Shown here: positions 56,984-64,000 of the stretch, in pieces | How the letters are laid out: every line of letters starts with the position of its first letter | Position numbering within the stretch: position 1 is the stretch's first letter | Origin: Brevibacterium aurantiacum | GTDB taxonomy: Bacteria > Actinomycetota > Actinomycetes > Actinomycetales > Brevibacteriaceae | Reading direction: 5' to 3' | DNA length: 64,000 bases | NCBI RefSeq assembly: GCF_007558825.1 | Contig: NZ_VLTK01000004.1 | Coordinates: 387,460-451,459, forward strand | The notes under the pieces: generated by a model | Seen by the model: the letters and a program-made list of their open reading frames with translations, nothing else | Databases searched by the model: none | What the model was told of the DNA's origin: nothing | Made by a program: the position numbers and the translations under genes

Positions 56984-58399
56984 CTACCAGCTGATCACGT
57001 GGGGAACGCTGACGTGCTTGAGGCCCTCGAGGCCGAACTCGAGGCCGAAGCCGGACTTCTTCACACCGCCGAAGGGAATCCGCGGGTCCACGGCGCCGTG
57101 TTTGTTGATCCACGTCGATCCTGCCTCCAAGCGGGCTGCGACCTTCTTGCATTCCTCAAGGTCACTGCCCCAGACCGAGGAGCCGAGGCCGACCTCGAGC
57201 TCGTTGGCCCACCCGATGGCCTGTTCCAGGTCTGTGTACCTGATGATCGGCAGGACAGGTCCGAACTGTTCTTCGGCGACCAAGGGGTTGTTGTTGTCGA
57301 TATCTGCCACGAGCGTGGTCGGATAGAAGTATCCGGGCTGATCGGCAGCGGGGTCACCTCCGGTGAGGACTCGAGCTCCACCGTCCTTCGCCGCCTGGAC
57401 GAGCTTGGCGACGATATCGTACTGCTGTCTGTTCTGCAGCGGCCCGAGCACGTTCTCCTCTTCGAGGCCCACTCCCATCGGTGACTGCTTGGCCACCTCG
57501 ACGAGGGCATCGCAGACCTGGTCGTAGAGGGAGTCGGGCACGTAGAGGCGCTTCATCGCTGCACAGGTCTGACCGGTGTTGATGAATGCACCCCAGAACA
57601 GGTCGCCGGCGATGGCCGCGGGATCGGCGTTCTCGAGCACGATTCCCGCGTCGTTGCCGCCCAGTTCCAAGGTCAGCCGGGCCAGAGTATCGGCCGCCGA
57701 GGCCATGATCGCCTGGCCAGTCTTCGTCGAACCGGTGAACATGATCTTGTCGACATCGGTGTGGGAGGTCAATGCTGCACCGACGTCGCCACCGCCGGGA
57801 ACCACGGTCAGCACATCGGCGGGAAGGACCTGATTGACCACCGCGACCAGTGCCTGCACCGACAGCGGCGTGTATTCGGAGGGCTTGAGCACTACGGTGT
57901 TGCCCATCTTCAGCGAGGGCGCGAACTGCCAGACCGAGATCATCATGGGCCAGTTCCAGGGCCCGACGGCGCCGATGACGCCCACCGGTGCGTAGTGAAG
58001 TTCGGCGTGGGTCTCCTCATCGTCGACGAGAGTTTCGGCGTCGAGCTCGAAGGCAGCATTCGCCCGCAGCCACGCAGCGCAGGCACCCACTTCGAAGCGG
58101 GCATTGGGTCCGTTGAGCGGCTTGCCCTGCTCACGTGAGAGCAGTTCTGCCAGGGCTTCGGCGGAGGCTTCGATCGCGTCGGCGGCCTGATTCAACAGGC
58201 CGCTGCGTTCCTGCGAGGTCCGCGCTGCCCAATCGGACTGGACCCTGCGGGCGGCAGCCACAGCGGTGTCGATGTCGGCGGGGCTGCCCTCACGGGTGCG
58301 GCCGACAACCTCGCCTGTGGCGGGGTCGAGCAGCTCACGACCGCTCGGGTCCTCGATGGACGACAGCAGTCCTGCGTAAGTGGTGACGTCGGTGCTCAT
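56984..58399 (-). CDS. NAD(P)-dependent aldehyde dehydrogenase
   Basis: A 471-residue aldehyde dehydrogenase with PWNW (Asn149), LKPSEYTPLS, FTGSTKTGQ, the general base Glu245 in LELGGND and nucleophile Cys279 in NTGQTCAAMKR, all intact. ATG 58399 after AAAGGGAG; the longer frame to 58510 runs into the permease gene. It ends the transport-oxidation set (APC permease just upstream, amine oxidase and AraC nearby), so it should oxidise the aldehyde produced from an amine to the acid, as FeaB does for phenylacetaldehyde. Confidence 0.91.
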   Translation of the reverse strand: MSTDVTTYAGLLSSIEDPSGRELLDPATGEVVGRTREGSPADIDTAVAAARRVQSDWAARTSQERSGLLNQAADAIEASAEALAELLSREQGKPLNGPNARFEVGACAAWLRANAAFELDAETLVDDEETHAELHYAPVGVIGAVGPWNWPMMISVWQFAPSLKMGNTVVLKPSEYTPLSVQALVAVVNQVLPADVLTVVPGGGDVGAALTSHTDVDKIMFTGSTKTGQAIMASAADTLARLTLELGGNDAGIVLENADPAAIAGDLFWGAFINTGQTCAAMKRLYVPDSLYDQVCDALVEVAKQSPMGVGLEEENVLGPLQNRQQYDIVAKLVQAAKDGGARVLTGGDPAADQPGYFYPTTLVADIDNNNPLVAEEQFGPVLPIIRYTDLEQAIGWANELEVGLGSSVWGSDLEECKKVAARLEAGSTWINKHGAVDPRIPFGGVKKSGFGLEFGLEGLKHVSVPHVISW

Positions 58400-58475
58400 G
58401 ATTCTCCCTTTCTGGAGGTTGACTTGGCTGATCTCGGTGGTTGTCGATGGTTCATGGGGCGGATCGGCAGGGTCT

Positions 58476-59972
58476 TCATCCCAGGCTTCCACCAGTGCCG
58501 ATGCCTGCATAGAGCTGCGGGCGACTCGACCTCAGGACGAGGGCCCAGATGGTGCCGAAGATCCCGGGCACAAGCACGATGGCCGGCAGCAGCCAGGAGA
58601 GCACCGAGGCGCCCTCGAGGCCGATGAGGACGTTGAAGTTGATGACGATGGCTACGAAGAGAACGATCAGTCCGATGGCGGAGAGCCCAGGTGCGATCAC
58701 GCGCGTCCACAGTGGGTAGTCGCTCGAATGCGACCGTAGGAATCCGACGACGGCCAACGCCGTGAGCGCCATGAGGAGGACAAGGCCGAAGGCGCCCATA
58801 TTCGTCAGCCAGGTGAAGAGGGTGACGACCGGAAAGAGCGGGTCGTCACTGCCGGAGCCGACGATGGCGAAGATGATGATGACGATGAGAGCGAGTCCCG
58901 ACTGGGCCAGAGAGCCGGCGACTGGAGCACCGGTACGCCGCGAAGTCGTGGCCAGGATCGTCGGCAGCACCCGATCGCGGCCCAAGGCGAAGAAGTAGCG
59001 CGAGACGATGTTGTGGAAGGCCACGAGCGCGGCCAGCAGCGAGGTGAGGAAGAGCAGGTTCGACAGGTCGACGAACCAGACCGGGGTATGTTCGCTAAGG
59101 AAGACGAACATCAGGTCGGGACCGAACTCCTGGGAGCGTCTGACGACGTTCGAGGCGCCTTCACCCACGGTCATCGCCCAGGCTGAGAGGGCGTAGAAGA
59201 CGGCGATGATGCTCACTGCGATGATCGTCGCTCGTCCGGCCGTGCGCTTAGGGTCCTTGACCTCTTCGTTGTAGATCGCGCCCGACTCGAAGCCCATGAA
59301 CGCCGCGATCGAGAACGCCAGCGCGGCCCCGACTCCGGGAGCGAAGAGCTGGTCGGGCAGCAGCCCGTCGGCAGTGATGCCTTCGGGGCTGTGGGCGAAT
59401 CCGATGACGTCGAAGACGATGACGATGAGGAATTCGGTGCCGACGATGATGCCGAGGACCTTCGCGGAGAAGTCGACGCGGCTGATGCCCATGAGACCGA
59501 CGATCACCCAGGCGATGAGCGCGCAGATCCACCAGGCCGCCTGCAGACCGAACAGCGAATCGAGGAAGGAGGAGAAGACGAAGCCGAACATTCCGGCGAT
59601 GCCGATCTGCATCGAGTTGTAGGCGACCAGCGCGGTGATGGCAGCGCCCATCCCGACGGGTTTGCCCAGACCTTTGGCGATGTAGGCGAAGAAGGCACCG
59701 GCATTGTGCACGTGCCGGCTCATCGCTGCGTAGCCGATGGCGAAGAGAATGAGAATGACGCCGAGGACGATGAAGGACAATGGGATGCCGAGCAGTCCGG
59801 TGACCGCAAAGTTGCTGGGGACGCCGCCGGCAACCACGGTCAGCGGCGCCGAGGCGGCAATGATCATGAAGACGAGAGCGAGAGTGCCGATGCGGCGGGA
59901 GTCGAGTCCCGAACTGATCGGTTGATGGGATGCGCTGTCAGGTTCGCTGCCAGTGCCGAGATTCACGCCCAT
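58476..59972 (-). CDS. APC family amino acid/amine permease
   Basis: A 498-residue transporter with twelve hydrophobic helices. The APC core is visible: LALVFMIIAASAPLTVVAGGVPSNFAVTG in helix 1, FFAYIAKGLGKPVG in helix 3, FSIAAFMGFESGAIYNEEVKDPKRT (helix 6 and the E-E-x-K-D-P signature) and NIVSRYFFALGRDRVLP. ATG 59972 after AAGGGGG. Precedes the aldehyde dehydrogenase by 76 bp. By context it imports the amine degraded by the copper amine oxidase. Confidence 0.9.
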   Translation of the reverse strand: MGVNLGTGSEPDSASHQPISSGLDSRRIGTLALVFMIIAASAPLTVVAGGVPSNFAVTGLLGIPLSFIVLGVILILFAIGYAAMSRHVHNAGAFFAYIAKGLGKPVGMGAAITALVAYNSMQIGIAGMFGFVFSSFLDSLFGLQAAWWICALIAWVIVGLMGISRVDFSAKVLGIIVGTEFLIVIVFDVIGFAHSPEGITADGLLPDQLFAPGVGAALAFSIAAFMGFESGAIYNEEVKDPKRTAGRATIIAVSIIAVFYALSAWAMTVGEGASNVVRRSQEFGPDLMFVFLSEHTPVWFVDLSNLLFLTSLLAALVAFHNIVSRYFFALGRDRVLPTILATTSRRTGAPVAGSLAQSGLALIVIIIFAIVGSGSDDPLFPVVTLFTWLTNMGAFGLVLLMALTALAVVGFLRSHSSDYPLWTRVIAPGLSAIGLIVLFVAIVINFNVLIGLEGASVLSWLLPAIVLVPGIFGTIWALVLRSSRPQLYAGIGTGGSLG

Positions 59973-60096
59973 GTGATCCCCCTTGCGATAGTGGCTGTAT
60001 CGTCAGGTTCTCTCATCAGCCTTGCCAGTGTCTTGGCTCTGGAAGCAGGCCTCTTGACTTTCGGCGCAGAGAAAGCCGCGTCGCGGATTGCTCGAG

Positions 60097-61083
60097 TCAG
60101 CGCAATGCGCTGCGGCGGAACTGCGCCGGAGGCGATCCCACCAGGCTGCGGAAGAGTCGGGAGAAATGGGCAGGGTCGCTCAGGCCCCACCGAGCTCCGA
60201 TCGCTGCCACGGGAACCTGCGACTTCTGCGGATCGGCGAGGTCTTGTCGGCAGGCCGCGATTCGGCGACGACGGATTTCCCCGGACACCGTCTCCCCGCT
60301 GCCCTCGAATACCTGATGCAGTGTGCGTACCGACATGAAATGAGCGGCGGCGATCGTTGAGGGTGTCAGCTGCGGGTCGGCGAGATTGGCGTCGATATAG
60401 GAGGTGACCTCCGTCCAAAGTCGCTGCCTCTCCCCCGGTGCATCTTCTGACTCTGCGAGCTCATCGGCCATGACGGTGGTGAGCAGGTCGACGACGTTTC
60501 CGGCCAACCTGATTCCGATGGACCGGTTGAGTGTGGGCAGCATGGCTCCCGCTTGCGTGATGATCTGCGTGGCAACGGCGCCGAGCTGATGATCGGCGCC
60601 GATCGAGGTGGCCGTGAGCTGACCTACGGTGTCGGTGGGCAGGTTCACCCGCGATTGCGGGAACATCATCACGTAGGACGAGAAGTCGCAGTCGAAGCTC
60701 AGGGTATAGGGACGCGAGGTGTCGTAGATCGCCAAGGAACCGGGTGCCAGAGACACTTCTCGACCATCTTGGATGAGCAGTCCATGCCCGTTGAGCTGGA
60801 GCGAGACCTTGTAATAGTTCGTCGACGAGCCCACCTTGAGCCCACCCGCGTCGCTGGGCCCGGTTGCGTTGCTGAGTGAATCCGCCCCGATGAGCTCAGG
60901 GGTTCGCAGCACAGCATGAGGGTTGGCGCTGATGTGGGACATGACGACGGAGTCATAATCGCGGGCGCTGATCGCTCCCCTGAATCCGCCGCGGCGCGCA
61001 GGCTCGGTGTCCAGTGGCACGAACGAGTCCGAGACGAGGGCTTGCCACCCGTCGAAATCAGAGGCTGTGCTCTCAAGTAACAT
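60097..61083 (-). CDS. AraC family transcriptional regulator (FeaR-like)
   Basis: A 328-residue activator: residues 1-200 form an AraC_binding_2-type cupin sensor (NYYKVSLQLNGHGLLIQDGREVSLAPGSLAIYDTSRPYTLSF), residues 225-328 the double HTH (SYIDANLADPQLTPSTIAAAHFMSVRTLHQVFEGSGETVSGEIRRRR, then VAAIGARWGLSDPAHFSRLFRSLVGSPPAQFR). This domain pairing is that of FeaR, the activator of the phenylethylamine genes of E. coli. ATG 61083 follows GAAGGACG. It sits 124 bp upstream of the permease on the same strand. Confidence 0.88.
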   Translation of the reverse strand: MLLESTASDFDGWQALVSDSFVPLDTEPARRGGFRGAISARDYDSVVMSHISANPHAVLRTPELIGADSLSNATGPSDAGGLKVGSSTNYYKVSLQLNGHGLLIQDGREVSLAPGSLAIYDTSRPYTLSFDCDFSSYVMMFPQSRVNLPTDTVGQLTATSIGADHQLGAVATQIITQAGAMLPTLNRSIGIRLAGNVVDLLTTVMADELAESEDAPGERQRLWTEVTSYIDANLADPQLTPSTIAAAHFMSVRTLHQVFEGSGETVSGEIRRRRIAACRQDLADPQKSQVPVAAIGARWGLSDPAHFSRLFRSLVGSPPAQFRRSALR

Positions 61084-61206
61084 CTTCGTCCTTCTCAGAA
61101 ACATCCGACGACCGACTGCTGTGTCGACGGTCACTTGGCGCCACTCTATCCCCAACCACGCGGGGAGTCACGGCTTCCCAGGCATTTACCGACCACATGG
61201 TCATGA

Positions 61207-61797
61207 TTACGTGGAAAGTTGCGCAACCACATGGTCGAGCTGCCTGCGAAAGCCTGCGAAGTCGAACGATTCGCCTCCGATGATGGCTGCGGTCTGGGCA
61301 CCGAGCAGATACGTGAGGAGAACATCGGCTGCAGTCTCAAGCTCGACCTCGGCGGCCAATTCTTCATCGTCGTCGGCCTGGCGAAGCCAGCCTCGGATCC
61401 AGGTCCGCCACTGAGCCATGGTCTCGCGGGTGGTCCGGGCATGATCGGGACTCTGGGCCACCTCGGCGAGGAATGAGAGAACGACGCGGGCCTCATCGTG
61501 AAGCTCGGGCGTGACCGGGAGGACTTCATTCGCGAAGGCCCGCAGGGCAGCGAGACCACGCAGGTGGGAGGTGGAGAGCTCGACGCGGCGGTTCGTGGCT
61601 TCGTAGACGAAGAGGTAGGTAGCGGCCAGCAGGTCCGATTTGGAGGCGAAATAGGACTTGATCACCCCATTGGCGAATCCGGACTCCGCGGCGATGTCAC
61701 GCATCGTCGCTCCGGCCAGCCCCTGGTCGACGATGATGCGCAGGGTCGCTTCGACGAGCTCGCGCCGACGCTGATCGTGATCGACGATCTTAGGCAT
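61207..61797 (-). CDS. TetR family transcriptional regulator
   Basis: A 196-residue repressor with HTH RRRELVEATLRIIVDQGLAGATMRDIAAESGFANGVIKSYFASKSDLLAATY (about 10-61), resembling the BetI/PsrA-like TetR subgroup, and a helical ligand domain. Ribosome site GGAGG. Divergent from the copper amine oxidase gene, with a dyad inside the oxidase promoter; it is the probable local repressor, while the AraC protein would activate. Confidence 0.87.
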   Translation of the reverse strand: MPKIVDHDQRRRELVEATLRIIVDQGLAGATMRDIAAESGFANGVIKSYFASKSDLLAATYLFVYEATNRRVELSTSHLRGLAALRAFANEVLPVTPELHDEARVVLSFLAEVAQSPDHARTTRETMAQWRTWIRGWLRQADDDEELAAEVELETAADVLLTYLLGAQTAAIIGGESFDFAGFRRQLDHVVAQLST

Positions 61798-61816
61798 TCT
61801 TCCTCCGGTCCCGGCC

Positions 61817-61844
61817 TTGACTTTATTTTCTACAAGCGTAGGTT
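61817..61844 (+). promoter_or_regulatory. Amine oxidase promoter with a dyad in the spacer
   Basis: -35 TTGACT (61817-61822), 16-bp spacer and -10 TAGGTT (61839-61844). The dyad ctac-aagc-gtag (61830-61841) occupies the spacer, where a bound TetR dimer would block polymerase. The predicted start is about 40 bp before the oxidase ATG. Confidence 0.5.
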
Positions 61845-61889
61845 ATTAAGTGAATCAGCACACATCAATGACGTTGCGAAGGTGCACAC

Positions 61890-63851
61890 ATGTCTTGCCA
61901 TTCCACTCCCGCCGATCCCTCCACACCGACCGCGCTCACACCGTTTTCACTCCCGACCGAGGCAGAGATCGCGACCGTGACCTCGGTGCTGCGCGAAGCC
62001 GGGCACTTCCCTACCGAGGCGCGCCTGTCCTACGTCGGGCTGCTCGATCCTGTGCGCGGTCACGCGCGCACCGTTGCGGAGGCGGACCGCCGTTTCCGTG
62101 CCCTCGTCATCGACAAGTCCGCTGGCACATCCCGCGACATCATCGTGTCCGCAACACATGCCCGAATCGATTCCGTCGCCGAGGTGGATTCGACGGCCGA
62201 AGGTGAGTTCCCGGTCATGGAAGAGGAGTTCGAGATCGTCGAGAACGTCCTAGCCGCGGATCCGAAGTGGCAGCAGATCCTCGCCCGTCGTGGCCTGCCG
62301 ATCGAACAGGTTCGGGTCGCACCGCTATCGGCCGGTGTCTTCGAATACCCTGAGGAGTCGGGGCGCAGGATCCTGCGAGGGCTCGCCTTCCTCCAACCGC
62401 ACGAGACCGATTCGGCCTGGGCGCATCCGATCGACGGCCTCGTCGCGTACGTCGATGTGACCAACCGGACCGTCGATCAGATCCTCGACCTCGAGGATGT
62501 TCCGGTTCCCGCCGAGCACGGAAACTACACAGATCCGGAGCTCACCGGCCCGGTGCGCACCACGCAGAAGCCGATCGAGATCACTCAGCCGGAAGGGCCG
62601 AGCTTCACCCTCTCAGAGGGCAACCACATCGAATGGGAGAAGTGGTCATTCGACGTCGGCTTCGACATGCGCGAAGGCCTCATCCTGCACAACATCGCCT
62701 TCAAAGACGGCGAGGCCAGCCGCACGATCCTCGACCGGGCCGCGATTGCAGAGATGGTCGTGCCCTATGGTGACCCGTCCCCGGTGCGGTCCTGGCAGAA
62801 CTACTTCGACACGGGTGAATACCTCGTCGGGCAGTGGGCGAACTCGCTCGAGCTGGGCTGCGACTGCCTCGGCGACATCACTTACCTGTCCCCGTGGGTG
62901 GCGAACAACCTCGGCGAACCCCGGCAGATCAAGAACGGCATCTGCATGCACGAGGAGGACGCCTCGATCCTGGCCAAGCATTCGGATCTGTGGTCGGGAG
63001 TGGACTACACCCGGCGCAACCGGAGGTTCGTCGTCTCCTTCTTCACCACTGTCGGCAATTACGACTACGGCTTCTACTGGTACCTCTACCTCGACGGCAC
63101 GATCGAGTTCGAGGCCAAGGCCACCGGGGTGGTCTTCACCTCGGCGCTGCCGAACGGATCAAGCGACTTCGCCTCAGAGATCGCACCCGGCCTGGGTGCA
63201 CCGTTCCATCAGCATCTGTTCGGGGCGCGTCTCGACTTCGCCCTCGACGGCGGCAGATGCCGGGTCGAAGAGGAGGACGTCGTGCGCCTGCCGGTCTCGG
63301 AATCCAATCCGCGCGGCAATGCCTTCAGCCGCAAACGCACCGTACTGGGTACGGAACTGGCCGCCAAGCGCGACGCAGATCAGTCGAAGGCTCGGACCTG
63401 GGTGGTGACGAACCCGGACTCGGCCAACCGCCTCGGCGAACCCGTGGGTTACAAGCTCCACCCCACGGGACTGCCGACCTTGCTTGCGGCCGAGGACTCA
63501 TCGATCCACAAGCGGGCGACGTTCGCATCAAAGGCCCTATGGGTCTCGCAGTATCACGAGGACGAGCGCTATCCGACCGGCGACTTCCCGAACCAGCATC
63601 CCGGTCACGCAGGGCTGCCCGCATGGACCGCCGCCGATCGCAGCGTCGACGGTGAGGACATCGTGGTGTGGCACAGCTTCGGCCTCACGCACTTCCCCCG
63701 GGTCGAGGACTGGCCGATCATGCCCGTGGACACCGTCGGGTTCAAGCTGCGCCCTGAGGGATTCTTCGACCGCTCCCCCGTCCTCGACGTCCCCGCTCCG
63801 GAGCCCGGTAGACACTGCGGAGGATCCGACGGAGGCTGCTGCGAGAGCTGA
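61890..63851 (+). CDS. Copper-containing primary-amine oxidase
   Basis: A 653-residue TPQ amine oxidase closely matching the Arthrobacter globiformis enzyme with a constant +9 offset: catalytic base Asp307 ([10 protein letters not shown]), TPQ precursor Tyr391 (GNYDYGF), copper ligands His440 and His442 ([11 protein letters not shown]) and His601 (LTHFPR). N2 and N3 domains precede the catalytic domain. It oxidises a primary amine to aldehyde with NH3 and H2O2; no signal peptide, so cytoplasmic. The last 12 residues [12 protein letters not shown] are an odd Cys/Gly/His tail. Regulated with the TetR and AraC neighbours. Confidence 0.95.
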   Translation: MSCHSTPADPSTPTALTPFSLPTEAEIATVTSVLREAGHFPTEARLSYVGLLDPVRGHARTVAEADRRFRALVIDKSAGTSRDIIVSATHARIDSVAEVDSTAEGEFPVMEEEFEIVENVLAADPKWQQILARRGLPIEQVRVAPLSAGVFEYPEESGRRILRGLAFLQPHETDSAWAHPIDGLVAYVDVTNRTVDQILDLEDVPVPAEHGNYTDPELTGPVRTTQKPIEITQPEGPSFTLSEGNHIEWEKWSFDVGFDMREGLILHNIAFKDGEASRTILDRAAIAEMVVPYGDPSPVRSWQNYFDTGEYLVGQWANSLELGCDCLGDITYLSPWVANNLGEPRQIKNGICMHEEDASILAKHSDLWSGVDYTRRNRRFVVSFFTTVGNYDYGFYWYLYLDGTIEFEAKATGVVFTSALPNGSSDFASEIAPGLGAPFHQHLFGARLDFALDGGRCRVEEEDVVRLPVSESNPRGNAFSRKRTVLGTELAAKRDADQSKARTWVVTNPDSANRLGEPVGYKLHPTGLPTLLAAEDSSIHKRATFASKALWVSQYHEDERYPTGDFPNQHPGHAGLPAWTAADRSVDGEDIVVWHSFGLTHFPRVEDWPIMPVDTVGFKLRPEGFFDRSPVLDVPAPEPGRHCGGSDGGCCES

Positions 63852-64000
63852 AGCTCTCACTCACGACTGCGGCTTCAGAGGTGCGCAGCGCGCAGAGAGC
63901 GCAAACGGTCCTCAAGACTGCCGGGGCCCTCGGCGGCGAACGCGGGAGCATTCCCGGCACGCTGATCCCTTCATCGCTGCCTGCGACCAGTTCCCGAAAC
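63852..64000. other. Window edge, no certain gene
   Basis: 149 bp after the oxidase stop. On the minus strand, two frames look locally coding: one reading FRELVAGSDEGISVPG and another ending SLEDRLRSLRAAHL-stop, which together could be the 3' end of a gene entering from beyond the window with a frameshift, or chance. I cannot assign it. Confidence 0.25.

Overview
The window is high-GC bacterial DNA, densely packed with genes (no gene-free stretch over 300 bp), with AAGGAGG-type ribosome sites, frequent ATGA/GTGA start-stop overlaps and actinobacterial-style proteins. The gene content (protocatechuate branch with a fused pcaD-pcaC gene, SipW-dependent surface proteins, copper amine oxidase, MHS transporters) suggests a Brevibacterium-like member of the Micrococcales. 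The genus is an inference from protein style, not a search result. I see no insertion sequence, prophage or CRISPR array. It reads as chromosomal DNA rich in catabolic operons.

Layout. 1-4.1 kb: small alarmone synthetase, DHFR-like reductase, an SDR, a split ThDP decarboxylase pair of the sulfopyruvate decarboxylase type, a VOC-gene remnant and a macrodomain protein. 4.1-7.4 kb: a four-gene operon for SipW-dependent surface proteins, including a signal peptidase fused to an LPXTG-anchored domain. 7.5-8.9 kb: thiosulfate-uptake pair (YeeE-like channel plus TusA-like carrier) closed by a strong hairpin. 9.1-14.5 kb: pobA-pcaH-pcaG-pcaB-pcaDC, taking 4-hydroxybenzoate through protocatechuate to beta-ketoadipate, followed by two MFS transporters, a nitrobindin-like protein and a polar amino acid ABC importer.

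20.8-29.9 kb: a catabolic cluster of unknown substrate: MaoC hydratase, MHS transporter, SnoaL-like protein, TetR regulator, SCP2-like protein, alpha/beta hydrolase, acyl-CoA synthetase, acyl-CoA dehydrogenase and thiolase. It carries a promoter with an inverted-repeat operator at its start point. 30-38 kb: large Orn/Lys/Arg decarboxylase, ThDP enzyme, amidohydrolase and class-III aminotransferase. 38-44 kb: housekeeping genes (YigZ, YbaK, metallopeptidase), three tRNAs (Glu, Asp, Phe) with two clear terminators, a CPBP protease, SDR, patatin and an acidic protein. 44-51.7 kb: ICL/PEP-mutase protein with an ArsR regulator, MgtE, an asymmetric heterodimeric ABC exporter and an SDR.

51.7-56.9 kb: acyl-CoA dehydrogenase, CaiB CoA-transferase and glutaryl-CoA-dehydrogenase-like genes divergent from a LysR regulator, resembling a glutarate catabolic locus. 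57-63.9 kb: an amine-degradation locus (aldehyde dehydrogenase, APC permease, AraC regulator, TetR regulator, copper amine oxidase) organised like the E. coli tynA-feaR-feaB system. Two nearly identical 76-bp palindromic elements sit at 36.66 and 56.90 kb, between convergent genes. In both, the element carries the stop codon of the upstream gene.
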